A stretch of DNA of 64,000 nt from Zelopaecilomyces penicillatus. Its lineage: Eukaryota > Ascomycota > Sordariomycetes > Hypocreales > Pseudodiploosporaceae. The DNA lies in the NCBI GenBank assembly GCA_005765155.1, contig VCCP01000001.1, positions 6,014,001-6,078,000 of the forward strand. Direction: 5' to 3'. The notes under the pieces were generated by a model that saw only the letters and a list, made by a program, of their open reading frames with translations, did no database searches and was not told the origin of the DNA. A program made the position numbers and the translations under genes. Of this stretch, positions 22,169 through 34,800 are shown in pieces (the stretch's first letter is position 1; every line of letters begins with the position of its first letter).

Positions 22169-24050
22169 TTAGGCAACCGCAGGCTCTACCACCATGGTTG
22201 GTAGCTCTCTAATATCAACATGCTCTTGTGAGGAAAGGTCTACGACTCGAATCGCTTCTAGGCCCACAATGCCTACTCGCAAAGCCAAGAACTGCAGCTC
22301 AACAACATGACAAGCACCTGGCGCTACTGGCCCAACTCTAGTATCTGCACTGAGGCACACCAAGTCGGTGGACTCAACGACTGAGTTTTTCTGCATTGCG
22401 TGCAATACGTTATCGTCCCAAACAGCATCTGCGATCTCTTTCTCTCCGCGACGTCTCGAAGCTGTAGATGGAGGGCGAACCGGCCGCACCTCGTTCCGGC
22501 GCCGCTTCGGAACGGCCACAAAGGCAAGTTTACGAGGCGGTCGAGCGCTCTTTTCGGTTGCGCGGTTGACAACATAGACAGTCCAGGAGAATATGTCGCC
22601 GGGGTGAACAGGAGTAGACGGAGCTGTGAATGACATGGTAATACCAAGATCTGGAACATCAGCTTCGGTTTGATTTGTGGAAGCTTCTAGAGCAGGCAGG
22701 GCGTCGGGGCGGGTGACGGAGGGTGATTTGAGAGGCGTTACGGTCGTTCCTGTGATGGTGAGCTGGGAGGGACGATGTGATCTTTGAATTCCGGGATCCG
22801 CCGTCGGTCCGAAGTTGGGATTAACAGGTGTGGTGAAGTCGAGAACCGTGTGCCAAGTCATATGCAGTCGAGGGGTGCAAAGCCCCGGAATGACCTGGAC
22901 GGTGGCCCCGATGGAGATGTCCAGGTTTCCTGTGGTATCTTGAGAGCGTTGGAGTTCGTTCTTATGTGGCGTAATATGATAGAGAAATGTGATGTGGTCA
23001 TGAGACACGCAGCTGAGAGGGAGTTGCATAGCTGCCTCGTCGTTGAGGTTTTCTATAATACCATCAGAGGTTGAGAGCTTGATCGTGTCCAGAAGAGCCT
23101 CGCAATCAAAGTGAGGAGTGAAGTCGACCTCAAGAAGCGCCACTACAGCAGTGCTAGGAGGTGCAGTGTTGGGACGAGAAAATCGTATCCGAGTGTGTAA
23201 GACGGGAAATATTTTGATACTGAGTTGAGGCAGAGCTCGGATGCGCGTCATGAGATCCTGTTGTCGCGTAACGGGGGCTACTCTGGACACCCTCAACGCA
23301 GATAGATGCGGCTTAATGCCGTGGAGACCCGGATCATTGCTAAACGACTGGAGAAGATTGAATCCTGAAGGCAAGCCGCTTTGTAGATAACCAGAACTCG
23401 AGGAGTTCAGCTCTGCTGCTATCTCTGGCTTGAGACTGGCTGAGGCAGAAAAGACGATGGAGGGGCTGTGCAGGCGCATTCGCGGTCTTGTTAGGCACAC
23501 GGGGAGTTTCCAAACAGCATACACATCCTGAGATGCCCCTTCTCCTTCATCATCTGTTATCTTGTCTCCAATGATGAAGGGATTGGCTGCATCTTGCAAC
23601 CCGCCTGTGAAGATGGATTCTGATGCCGATGCGGACTCTCGGCCAGGCACGTTGTCATTCACAACCTGCGCCTCAAGCGACACCGATAACCTGCGAAGCT
23701 GGGCGTTCAGCTCATCCTCAGGCATCCATGGTGTTTTTAGCACGAGCAAGACATCAACGGTCTCGTCTACAAGCTGGTCAGCCTTCCATTGAAATAAGAG
23801 CTGGCGGTTTATGTGTGGTTCATCACACATTTGGCTTCTTACCAAAGAAGAGCGTCTCACGCTGCTCTATAGACTCGAGTATCGGTTTAGTTCGATCAAT
23901 ACTCCCAAAGACGCTGCTCACATCAATATTTGTCTCGGAGGGAACAAGATACGATAGGTATGCCTGGTCGATGAAGCCTGGTCCTGAATCCAAGCTGGGT
24001 TGGACATCTGTAGGGTCCTCCGCCACCACGTCGTCTTCGTAATTAGACAT
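22169..24050 (-). CDS. TRS65: TRAPPII complex subunit Trs65
   Basis: Two exons on the minus strand, 23843-24050 and 22169-23766, give 601 aa. The 76-nt intron has donor GTAAGA, branch GCTGAC and acceptor GTAG, and joins RETLFF to DETVDVLLVLK. The C-terminal third holds the Ig-like Trs65 domain: PVHPGDIFSWTVYVVNR, then the end VGLEAIRVVDL...EHVDIRELPTMVVEP. Trs65 is a fungal TRAPPII subunit that supports Rab (Ypt31/32-type) nucleotide exchange at the late Golgi and influences cell-wall glucan. The gene is tail-to-tail with SLD3 (205 bp apart) and head-to-head with PRP40. An earlier CAG inside the intron (42 nt from the donor) would lead to a stop soon after, so it is not a productive acceptor. 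Confidence 0.85.
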
Positions 24051-24474
24051 GATGTCAGTGTGAGAGCAGCCGTGCTTTCATAAATGGTCCATGAAAGGCG
24101 GGGTACTAATCTCTATTCGCCATCCAGGCGATTAAATCAATTGATTAATTTAGCATTGGCAGATGTAATCTAGCTCAACATATTGTCTTGCAAGGCCGTG
24201 ATAGTTGTTCGCTGTCTGTTGACTCCTGATAGGCGCATCTAGTTGGGTTCGGTTAGGTGCATACAATTTCCGGATATGGTCCGTGCACCATGAAGATCAA
24301 GTTCCGCAAAATCGCGATTCTTGGTATCGACAGCGCATTTGCAACGTCGCCGACAACTGTGCCGCCCCACAGACAGCATCATTACGTCTGGGTTTCGCGT
24401 CAACTCGAGTTACCTTATTCTGTTTCGATTCTTCATTAAAGGGAACAGACAAACTCGACTGCTGCGCGGACAGG
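24051..24474. promoter_or_regulatory. Divergent promoter TRS65/PRP40
   Basis: The 424 bases between the two start codons must serve both genes. They hold AT-rich sequence near 24125-24180. No clear TATA box or recognisable factor site is seen. Confidence 0.5.
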
Positions 24475-27074
24475 ATGAATGGCTTCAAGGCTCCCCATGG
24501 CCAGCAGGGCTCTGCTTGGCAGGAACACCAAACGCCCGATGGCCGCTCTTATTTCTATAACAGCGTTACCAAGGTGACACAATGGACAAAGCCTGAGGAC
24601 ATGATGGGCCCTGCTGAGGTGAGCTTTCTCAAGTTGATGCGGATGGTTTTGGGGTCTCACTGACGAGTTACATGTTGCAGCGCGCGTTGGCGTCGCAGCC
24701 TTGGAGAGAGTATACAGCAGAAGGGGGGCGCAAATACTGGTACAACACGGAGACGAAACAGAGCTCATGGGAAATGCCTGACGCGTTTAAAAAGGCACTC
24801 GGCGCGACCAGTGGGCCGACTCCCACTGGTCCTTCCGCCCCCTTCCCCCAATCGGGCGGATTTTCACATTCTGGGCATGACCAGCCACGCGAATCCCGTG
24901 ATTTTGTTCCCGAGTCCCGCCAGTTGACATACGGTGCAGACCCCAAGGCCCAGGCTTTTGTTTCCGCAACAAACGATCCCGAATATGCTACCCTTGAGGA
25001 AGCCGAGGCCGCGTTTACCAAGCTGCTGCGGCGAAGCGGTGTTCAGCCTGATTGGACTTGGGAGCAGGCCATCAGGACGATTGCGAAGGATCCACAGTTC
25101 CGAGCAGTTAAAGATCCAAGAGACAGAAGGGATGCCTTCGAGAAGTACTGTCAGGACATGATCCTCCAAGACAAAGAGCGTGCCAAAGAAAGACTGACCA
25201 AACTGCGTGCTGACTTCGAAACCATGCTCAAGCGTCACCCTGAGATTTCCCATTACACTCGATGGAAGACTGCTCGACCCATGATAGAAGGAGAGACTAT
25301 TTTCCGCTCCACCAATAACGAGGAGGAGCGGCGACAGCTATTTGAAGAGTACATCATCGGGCTCAAGAAGGCTCACAAGGAACAGCAGGCCGCATTACGA
25401 AAAAGCGCCATGGACGGGCTTATCGATATCCTGCCGAAGCTCAACCTAGAGGCTTACACGCGCTGGTCTGATGCCCAAGGAGTTATTTCTGCCACTCCGG
25501 CATTTCAAGACAGTGAGAAATACCAAACACTTAGCCAGTTTGACATCTTGACAGCTTTTCAAAATCACATGAAAGGCCTAGAGCGCGCGTTCATCGATTC
25601 AAAACAAGAAGAAAAGAGCCGAAAGCTTCGAAAGGAACGTACAGCTCGTGATGCATTTAAGTCTCTTTTGGATACTATCCGAAAGGACGGTAAAATCAAT
25701 GCTGGATCTAAATGGAGTCAAATAGTTCCCTTGATTGAGAACGATGAGCGTTATAAGAATATGGCTGGCCAGAGCGGATCTACTCCACAGGAACTCTTCT
25801 GGGACGTCGTCGAAGAAGAGGAACGGGGACTGCGTGGCCCTAGGAACGATGTTATTGACGTTCTAGAAGTGAGTCACAATCCCCCCTTGAGCCGTTACTT
25901 ATTGTAATTCCGGAACTAACCAGCAATTTCTACAGGATAAGCGGTTTGAGCTCACACCCTCCAGTGACTTGGAAGAATTTATGTCCCTTATGAAGGATGA
26001 TCCTCGTACTGCTAACATCGATCGTGATATCTTAAAACTGATATTCGACAGGGTATGTTGATGTCTCTTTCTTTGCCTTAAGCAGTGCGTGCGCTGACAT
26101 TATATTTAGCTTCGTGAGAAGCGTGCTTCCAAACGCGAAGATGACAGGCAACCTGACCGCCAGCAACGCCGGGCGATTGATGACCTTCGTGCCTACATTA
26201 AACGCTTAGAGCCCCCAGTTGCGCTGAGTGACACATATGACAAGGTACGACCTCGGCTACTGAAAGCAGAAGAATTCCAGGCTGTATCCTCCGAAGAGTT
26301 CCGCCGTACCGCCTTTGACAAGCACCTTCGTCGGCTTCGTGAGAAGGAAGAAGGGGACCGCAGCCACAGACGTCATGATCGTGGTTCGAGCGAGCGAGAT
26401 CTCTCTCGCCGGGAGAGGGACCGATCCAGAGGTGAGCGACCTCATCGTGCAAGCGGACGTGGTACTAGGCGTAGCCGCAGTCCAGAACCAGATGCGTATG
26501 AGGCAGATAGGCGAAAGGCCATCGCTGAGCGAGAGCGGAACTACCGTAAAACAACCATGGCAGAAACCCTTGTTTCCAGCGATCGTGCTCGTTTATCACC
26601 CCCTCCACCGCCACGACGTGAACGTGAGCGCGATCGAGAGCGAGAGCGAGATTTTGATCGCCCAGCGCGCTCACGACGCGAAGACGATGGTTATTATGAA
26701 CGCGAGCGCAGGGATAGAGAAGAGGAAAGGGAAAGACAGTATCGTCGCCGCATTGACCGAGGTTCGTATGATGAGCTTCCCTACGGAGACGAAAGGCCGC
26801 CCGGCTCCCGACGGCGTCGCCAAGAAGATGAAGACGATTACACGCGAAAAGATTCAAGAGACTCTAAGGTAAGACAGTTCCATATCGCTAGTAAAACAAG
26901 ATGGGTTGCCAATATGCTAACATTCTTGTTTAGCGAATAAGAAGAGAACGTTCTCGTGAGCGCACCCCCCCTCGTGATGGACGTCAACGCAACAGGTCTC
27001 CTCCAGCCACCACCGTTCCTCCCCCTCAGGATGTCAGAAGTGGCAGTGAGGAAGGCGAGATTGAAGAAGAATGA
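24475..27074 (+). CDS. PRP40: Pre-mRNA-processing factor Prp40 (WW/FF protein)
   Basis: Five exons, 24475-24618, 24681-25868, 25936-26052, 26110-26868 and 26934-27074, give 782 aa. Two WW domains lie at about residues 14-43 (WQEHQTPDGRSYFYN...TQWTKP) and 54-84 (WREYTAEGGRKYWYN...SSWEMP). Then come FF domains, the first near 155-205 and further ones to about 560. The tail (560-782) is rich in Arg-Glu, Arg-Asp and Arg-Ser dipeptides. Prp40 belongs to the U1 snRNP and helps link the 5' splice site to the branch-site proteins through its WW domains. Each WW half falls on its own exon, and all introns are phase 0. The Arg-rich tail is longer than in budding yeast, as is usual in filamentous fungi. 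The gene is head-to-head with TRS65 and tail-to-tail with RLI1. Confidence 0.93.
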
Positions 27075-27861
27075 AGCCCCTTCATTTTGACTAAAGCCCT
27101 GATCACCACAGCTTCCCCAAATCTCCAACGTAACGTTTTTGAACAGCCGTGTAGACGTAATTAGGAAAGTAGATAACTACCTAGTGCACTAATAAAATCT
27201 AATCACATGTCACAGAGAGAAGGCGGTTCTCAGGCGCGAAGGAAATGTGAGGAGAAGATGTAGATTTTAAATGGGGAGCCATCTCCTACTACTGACAGTC
27301 CAAATATTTTCAACATTCTTAACATGATCTGGATTTGAAATTCGCAATGCATCTCAATGTGGAATTTCATGTGCTTACACAGAGAGTATGTTTTCGATGA
27401 TTCGTGTTTTTAATTCATAATATACTATGAAAGTGATCTATGATTGTTTCCCGCGAGGTAGGAAACTGACGACAGTCATCCTGTTAGGTCTATTATCCCT
27501 CAATCTGTAGAGTAGAGGCAGAGGGTACTCTTATCCATTTGTCCGACGCCGCCATTCTTCCTTCCTCAGACCTCAGTCTAACGATGGAAGTTTGGATACA
27601 AAACCTATGTCGGTGAAGCATGGTGAGCGCAACCTGCACCAGTATCTCTCCAGGACCAGATAATAGAGGATAGACTGTCGTCGCCGTTGTCAATCAGCCG
27701 GATCATCGTCCTCGCTGACGCTGCCCTCTTGTAGTTCCAGTTCCGCTCCCTCACCAATGCAATTGTGACAACTATTCAGTAAAAACTGCACTGGAAAGCC
27801 TTGAACATCGGAGTATGCGTTATGGTAGTTGGGGATATGTTGGCCTTTATAGTTGCCCATT
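27075..27861. other. Convergent intergenic PRP40/RLI1
   Basis: 3' flanks of both genes, AT-richer than the coding DNA. The small frames at 27493-27693 and 27690-27923 (minus) are downstream of, or overlap, the RLI1 last exon in another frame and have no protein character. Confidence 0.5.
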
Positions 27862-29958
27862 TCAAGAACTTTCTTCCGGTTTTTCCTCCAAGAAGAACTG
27901 CAAAATCGGTTAAGGTTTTTCATTAATATTGGAATAAAGAAGAACTTACGTAGTTTCCATTGAGCTTCTGTTCCTGGTCGAGCTGCGAGCCTAGCTTGTT
28001 GATGCGAGGCCTGTAGTTTGTGGGGTCACGACGGAACGTCACGTTGAGATTCTTCAAAAACTTGTTGCACCCAGTGAGGAGTGACTCTGGCTTGTTAGCA
28101 TGTGCATCGATACCGGGCTGACCGTCGAAGACAATGACACGATCAGCAAGATATGTAGCCATGATGAAATCGTGCTCAACGATAAAAGCTGTCTTTTTTG
28201 AGTGCATGATAAATCGCTTGATGACACGCGAGGCAATGATACGCTGCTCGGAGTCAAGGTAGGCAGACGGCTCATCAATAAGGTAAATGTCGGCAGGCAT
28301 ACCAAGGGCAAGAACAATGGCCACGCGCTGCAATTCACCACCGGACAAATTCTTGACTTCCTGGTCCATGAAATCTTCAAGTTTCAAGGGCTTAACCACG
28401 TCAGTCTGGAACTGAGGGGACAGGAACGCCTGCTTGATTTTTTTGAAAAATAGTTGGCGGACACTGCCCTCAAACTTAGGCGTGATGGTCTGCGGCTTCA
28501 TGCTGATTTTCATGTCTGGAACACTGGTCTTGCTGTCAGGCTTGAGAGCACCTGCAAGAAGTCGGCAGAAGGTTGTCTTTCCAGTTCCGTTCTCTCCCAT
28601 CATAACGATGATTTCAGAGTCAGTGAAATCACCAGAATCGACACGAAGTCTGAAGTTGCCGAGCGTCTTCTCCAAATTGGGGTATTTGAAAGCCCGAGAT
28701 CTATCAATTGCAAAATCATCGACAGCCTCAGCAAGGCGGAATGTGAGGGATTCGTCGCGGAAACGCAGATTCTCTGTGGGAATGTGGCCATCCAAGAAGA
28801 TATTGATACCTTCACGCACAGAGTGTGGCAAAGTAACAACACCATAGATAGCCGGTCGGCCATAGAGAACACAGACATAGTCAGAGAGATAGTCGAGAAC
28901 AGACAAATCGTGCTCAACAACGATGACGTAGTCGTCATCACGGAGTAGTGAGCGAATCATTTGGGCAGCACTCAGTCTCTGCTTGACATCGAGGTAAGAC
29001 GACGGCTCGTCAAACATGTACACGTCCGCCTTCTGAACGCAAACGGTGCCAATGGCGAAACGTTGAAGCTCACCACCAGAGAGCAGTGTAATGTCGCGAT
29101 CCATGATATGGTTGAGCTCCAGAATTTCAGTGACTTGGTCCATGTTTCCTAGGGAAGAACGGCTCTCAATGAGACCTCGAACGCTCTTCACGGGGCCACG
29201 GACGGCCTTGGGAATTTGGTCGACATACTGAGGCTTAACCACGGCCTTCAGGTCATCCTCCAAAAGCTTGGTGAAGTAATCTGTCTATGTGTTAGTGACT
29301 GCATATCAGTATTTCGGGAGGACTGAATATAGAACTTACTTTGAAGCTCAGAGCCACGGAAGTACTTGATCACATCCTCCCAGTCGGGAGGGTTGTCGTG
29401 ACGTCCCAAATTGGGCTTTAGCTTTCCGCTCAGAATCTTCAGCGCCGTGCTTTTTCCGATACCGTTGGTTCCCACCAATCCAAGAACTTGGCCAGGTCGA
29501 GGGGTCGGCAGCCGATGGAGCTTGAAGCTGTTGGGGCCATAGCGATGGGTAACCTGACTCTCGAGATTGGTGGGCAGGTTGATGATCGTGATGGCGTCGA
29601 AAGGACACTTCTTGGGGCAGATACCACAACCGATGCAGAGAGACTCAGAGATAAAGGCTAGCCGAGCCTCTGGGGTCACTTCGATGCAAAGCTTTCCACT
29701 GCGAACGACGGGACAGGATTTCTTGCATTCTTGTCGGCATTTTCGAGGTCGACACTATGTGTAGCAGAATGTTAGCATACGATGGCGGGGTAGGCGGGGT
29801 TGTTGATGGTGGCTTGGTGGAAGAAAAACCGACTTTGTCGTCGTTGACAATGGCGATACTGCAAGTAATCTTGTTAGTCCCGAGAGCTTCCACACATTTC
29901 ATACAGCAATTCGAATCTGGAAAATTCAGCGCACATACCGAGTGAGTCTGTCCGACAT
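27862..29958 (-). CDS. RLI1: Ribosome-recycling ABC ATPase Rli1/ABCE1
   Basis: Five exons on minus: 29939-29958 (20 nt), 29834-29858 (25 nt), 29340-29754, 27950-29280 and 27862-27897, giving 608 aa, the usual length. The N-terminus carries two Fe-S cysteine sets: CRPRKCRQECKKSCP (16-30), and CIGCGICPKKCPFDAI (55-70). Two ABC domains follow: Walker A GTNGIGKST (110-118), signature LSGGELQRF, Walker B MFDEPSSYLD; then GENGTGKTT, LSGGELQRV and LIDEPSAYLD. The protein splits 80S ribosomes after termination and acts in initiation; it is cytosolic and essential in yeast. The first 15 codons are spread over two micro-exons that restore IAIVNDDK followed by the first Cys set. The last exon encodes only 11 residues and the stop. 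Shares a 1.9-kb divergent region with CHD1. Confidence 0.96.
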
Positions 29959-30547
29959 TGCTGCGACGGCCGAAGCTTATGAGCTATCCAGGGTAGTTGT
30001 GGGTGGGGTTGAGGTTGGTCGGTTGATTGGTCCCAGACGACGTGACAGCAGAATCCTCAGAGCAAAGGTGCAAGAAAAATGCAGCGATGATGGTGCTATG
30101 ATACGCGATTCACAGGCGAAGCCAAAACGCAAGCACGCAGCGTTGCGAAGGAGAAAGGCGGCGGTTGTGGCTGGGAGAGGGAAAAACTAGAAGTGGGTGG
30201 GTTGTAAAAAAAGCGAGGGTGTAAATGCTGGATGTGTGGTCATCGATTTTTCTCGCCCTGTGAGTCGTCAGGTTGGCGGGGGCAGAGAGGGCACTTGCAG
30301 CGGGGGATCGCGCCAGGACCAGGCTTGGACGTCGCGTGGCCTGTTGACGTTAACTGCGCAGCTCCAGCAAGGGTTAAACCAACCATCCTGGCATCGCTGA
30401 ATCACCTCCAAGCATGATGATGGGTGACCTACCTTGTGTGATGCAGATATTTGAGGCGGCCATCAACCGCAATTGCCGACATCGCCAATAATCTCCAGCC
30501 TTCCAACACTTGCCCCCAGAATGTTGGTCTGGGGCTGTCTACACACA

Positions 30548-30553
30548 ATACCT

Positions 30554-30597
<44 letters not shown>

Positions 30598-30607
30598 CCT
30601 AAGGTAT
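30548..30607. repeat. (TAG)14 microsatellite within a 9-bp inverted repeat
   Basis: Fourteen perfect TAG units at 30554-30595 are flanked by ATACCTTAG (30548-30556) and its exact reverse complement CTAAGGTAT (30599-30607). The left arm runs into the first unit. The array could extrude as a hairpin, which may promote slippage. It sits in the RLI1/CHD1 intergenic region. Confidence 0.9.
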
Positions 30608-31131
30608 GCTAGTATCACTAAAGGTGACTTAATGTTGTTAACCATAGGTCCAGTTTCAGAAATACGTTATTTTGACACAACCTACCTACTACCTTAGTGG
30701 GTAAAGACACAGAGAGTGAGTACATACATATCTCGTAAAGGCCTGACCAGAGATATCCTTCAAAAAGGTTTGAATTTTCGCGCGCAGCGTCAGGATGTAC
30801 TCTTACGTTGTTTTACAATGGACAGCGATAATAGGTCCACCGCGAGTTTCTTCCAACTTCGCAGCTTCTGACATGGTTTTTCATTCTATTTCATTGATGG
30901 TTCGGGTAGAAAATATTTGAGAGCAGAGTCTATCTTGAACCTGCGGATCCATTGTCGTATATTCTGAGTCTACCAATGAATATTATTAGATAACTTAATA
31001 TGCGCTTCAGAAGTACCCATTTGGATAGCTGACGATCATACCGTTTCACTGTCTCCAGAAATTATCGTCTCGTCTAATTACTTGGTATGAAGAGCACACT
31101 CACTGACTTCCTGTAGCGGCCGCCGACCGAG

Positions 31132-31139
31132 CACGTGAC
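31132..31139 (+). promoter_or_regulatory. CACGTGAC E-box
   Basis: A palindromic CACGTG core with AC 3' extension lies in the GC-rich part of the RLI1/CHD1 intergenic region. It is the preferred site of Cbf1-like bHLH factors. Other CACGTG cores exist in the window, so this is suggestive only. Confidence 0.3.
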
Positions 31140-31888
31140 CTCACTGGCACAGCACTCTCCCCCGTCCCCAGCCTCCAAGCCCGCTGGAAAAGCGCCTGTA
31201 GTCACGAAACGGGTTTGGCTTGGTACAAACGCGGCCGTGCCTTCGGTCCTTCACCCGTTGCCTCCAATTCTTTCCTGTCTCTCTCCACCAGCGCATTTTT
31301 GTGACATCCGGACCGTCTCCTTCACACCTCAACGATCGCCCCCATCCGCTTCCGGAAGTCGGCTCAACGCGCCCGACAAGCATCCGAACCCTCTCAGATG
31401 CCAGCAGGTGCCTGAAAGTCATTCATTAATGACTTGTAAGTTTGCTGCTCTCTCCTCCCATTCGTTGCTGTTACCAGGAGCTTTGCTGTATAGCTGTATG
31501 CTCTTGAATCCAGCCTCGACCTTGCCATGGATGCATCGTATATCGGCACTCGAAGCCTCATACCAGACTCTTTGATGCCCGGTGTCGATGGATTCGATAG
31601 CTGCCGATGATGCGGATGCACTGGCGACTATACACTGGCCACATGGCTTTGCCCAAGGCCTCAATTGCCTCATCAATGTCTGTCAGCCTTATCATCAGCA
31701 GCTCCCATGAGCTGCTGAGATTTGGATTGATCTATAGTCTACATGCCTTATTGTGCCTCGGGATTTATTAATTCTGGGTCGCGAGGCCGTTCTCTCACCG
31801 CTCGACCCCACTGATAAACGCGTTACTTGTTATTCATATACTGATGCTGCTGTGTTCATAGCAGGTCGCCTTCGCGGATAACATCACC

Positions 31889-34800
31889 ATGTCTACCCCT
31901 ACTGCAGGGGCACTCTCTGATGGTAATTTGTCGCCAGACGATACCATGACATCGGCAGCTGCTGCCCAGCGTTACGAGAGCGATGACGAACTGTCCGACG
32001 GTCGTGCTTCTCCCGTTAACCGCCGATCGTCTGTCGATGCCGAAAGCCTTCACGAGGAGATCACAAATGACGTTGAGGAAGACCAGAACATATCCGAGAG
32101 CGAGGAATCAAGTCCTGGCAACGCGTCAGAGGATGCAGATTTTGATATGGAAGAAAGCCAGCAATCTCAACATGAAAACGACGACATTGTGGTGGATCGC
32201 GCAAGCTCCTCCGACTCCAACAGAGCCTCAAAGCGCAAAGCTCCCGGAGAAGAAGATGAATACATTAAGGCCAATCCAGAGTTATATGGCCTACGACGAA
32301 GTGTACAGTTTTCTTTTGCTAATTGTTTCATGTCTTTACGCGGTAACTAACACACCATCACAGACTCGACCAAGGGAACAGCGCAAAGTCGTAAGTGAAG
32401 TTCTTTAGCCTTGCTCAACTGTCGCATAAATTATTAACTATAACAGGTTGATTCCGAATCCGAATCGGACGTAGCCCCTACCAATCGACGGCAAGTCAAA
32501 CGTCGCCGTGTTGAAAATTCTCGTGCTTGTAAGTCTATCTGTCCCCAATACCCGCGAAAAGTGATTGAAACCAAGCTGATCATGTCCCAAGCTTCCAAAC
32601 GAGCGACGCCGGTACTTCAACAATCAACGAACGACTCAGACTCAGACTCAGATACATATGGTGGAGCTCGGGCCAAAAGTCAGATGAAAAAGGCTAGGCA
32701 GAAACGAGAATCGCAGCCTGCACTGGCGCTGGCAGAGAAACGATGGTCGAGTCGCCGAGCTGCGCAACAAGTACAGCAAGGCGCTTACGAGGAGAGCGAC
32801 TTTGAAGAAGACGATGAGGACGCCGAACTGGTAGCATCAAACTACGTTGCTGATTACGTGGATGATTCCCCCTATGTCGAAAAGGTCGTGAAGCATCGCC
32901 TTAAAGACGGAATTCAACTCATGTATGACTCAAGCCGACACGATTTTGAATATTTCATAAAATGGCAAGGTAAATCACACTTGCACGACACCTGGGAGAC
33001 CATAGAACACTTGCGAAACGTTCGCGGATTTCGAAAAGTTGAAAACTATTTTCGAAAGTGTGTCGAACAAGAACTCGATATTCGTTTTGGTGATGACATC
33101 CCCCCGGAAACCAAGGAGCAGTTCTTCCTTGATCGAGAACGAGACGAAGAAGCCTTTGAAGATTATACCAAAGTCGAACGTGTTGTGGCAGTTAGGGATG
33201 GCGATGACGGACCTGAATATTTCGTCAAGTGGAAAGGCCTTACCTACGAAGAGTGCACATGGGAAGCTGCGTCGGAAATTAGCTCTTTGTTTCAAGACAA
33301 GATTGATCAATACATCGACCGGGCGTCGCGGTCATGGCACTCAGATCGAAAAGAGGCTCATCTCGATTCTCGTTCTCGCATGACGAAGCTCGAGGAGCAG
33401 CCAGAATTCATCGTAAATGGTCAGCTTCGAGAGTTCCAGTTGAAAGGCCTCAACTTCCTCTGTCTCAACTGGTCTCGTGGCAACAACGTGATTCTCGCAG
33501 ACGAGATGGGTCTTGGCAAGACAGTACAAACAGTTTCGTTTCTTAGCTGGCTCCGCAACGCTCGCCAACAAGAAGGCCCATCACTGGTCGTTGCCCCCCT
33601 CAGTGTCATCCCTGCGTGGTGTGATACCTTTAACAACTGGTCTCCAGACATTAATTACGTTGTTTATCTCGGACCGGAGGATTCTCGAAGTATCATTCGT
33701 GAACACGAATTACTTGTTGATGGTAATCCCAAGAAACCCAAGTTCAACGTTCTGGTCACATCATATGAATTCATTCTGCAGGACTGGCAATTTCTTCAGT
33801 CTATCAAGTGGCAGGTGCTTGCTGTCGATGAAGCCCACAGACTGAAAAATAGCGAGTCTCAACTCTATGCTCGACTTGTTAATTTTGGCGTTCCTTGCAA
33901 AGTTCTTATAACGGGAACACCTATCCAGAACAACTTGGCAGAACTCTCAGCCCTCCTCGACTTTTTGAACCCCGGCAAAGTGTCAATTGATGAAGATTTA
34001 GATTCATTGTCTGCAGCCGACGCTTCAGAGAAATTACAGGAGCTTCATAGGTCAATTGCTCCATACATTCTTCGTCGAACAAAAGAGACTGTAGAATCAG
34101 ACCTTCCCCCCAAAACGGAGAAGATCATTCGAGTCGAACTCTCGGATGTTCAGCTGGACTATTATAAAAATATCCTGACCAGAAACTATGCTGCTCTTTG
34201 TGATGCCTCGAGTGGGCACAAAAACTCCCTTCTCAACATCATGATGGAGTTGAAGAAAGTGAGCAATCACCCATACATGTTTCCTGGTGCTGAGGAGAGG
34301 GTTTTAGGAGGAAGCATGCGGCGCGAAGATCAAATCAAAGGCTTGATTGCAAGCAGTGGCAAGATGATGCTTCTTGATCAACTTCTCTCAAAACTGAAAA
34401 AGGATGGCCACCGTGTTCTTATTTTTAGTCAAATGGTTAAAATGCTTGATATTCTTGGTGATTATTTATCCTTGAGGGGATACAAGTTCCAGCGACTTGA
34501 TGGCACTATCGCTGCAGGACCTCGGCGGATGGCCATCAATCATTTCAACGCCGATGAGAGTGATGACTTTTGCTTTCTGCTTTCGACTCGAGCGGGTGGT
34601 CTTGGAATCAACTTGATGACCGCAGATACAGTCGTTATTTTTGATTCTGACTGGAATCCCCAGGCTGATTTGCAGGCCATGGCACGTGCTCATCGTATTG
34701 GACAAAAACGCCCTGTCAATATCTACCGACTTGTTTCAAAGGAGACAGTTGAGGAGGAAGTTTTGGAACGAGCCCGAAATAAGCTCTTGCTTGAATATCT

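Larger units (their letters stand above)
29959..31888. promoter_or_regulatory. Divergent region RLI1/CHD1
   Basis: No gene recognised in 1.9 kb. Contents: the (TAG)14 microsatellite with inverted flanks (30548-30607), a GTAC/ACCTACCT patch after it, a CACGTGAC box at 31132-31139, a C-rich plus-strand stretch (31140-31380) that may be the CHD1 core promoter, and a possible CHD1 5' UTR intron from GTAAGT at 31436 to TTCATAG ending 31861. One ACGCGT (31818-31823) would fall inside that intron. Confidence 0.45.

Noticed and set aside
23801..23842. 42-nt alternative intron in TRS65 ending at an earlier CAG
   Set aside because: It leads to a stop soon after; only the acceptor at 23767 with branch GCTGAC restores the family sequence.
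28434..28847. 137-codon plus-strand frame antisense to RLI1
   Set aside because: Shadow of the strongly conserved RLI1 coding sequence.
31815..31823. ACGCGT as evidence for cell-cycle control of CHD1
   Set aside because: Single box, and probably inside a 5' UTR intron; total ACGCGT count in the window is near chance.
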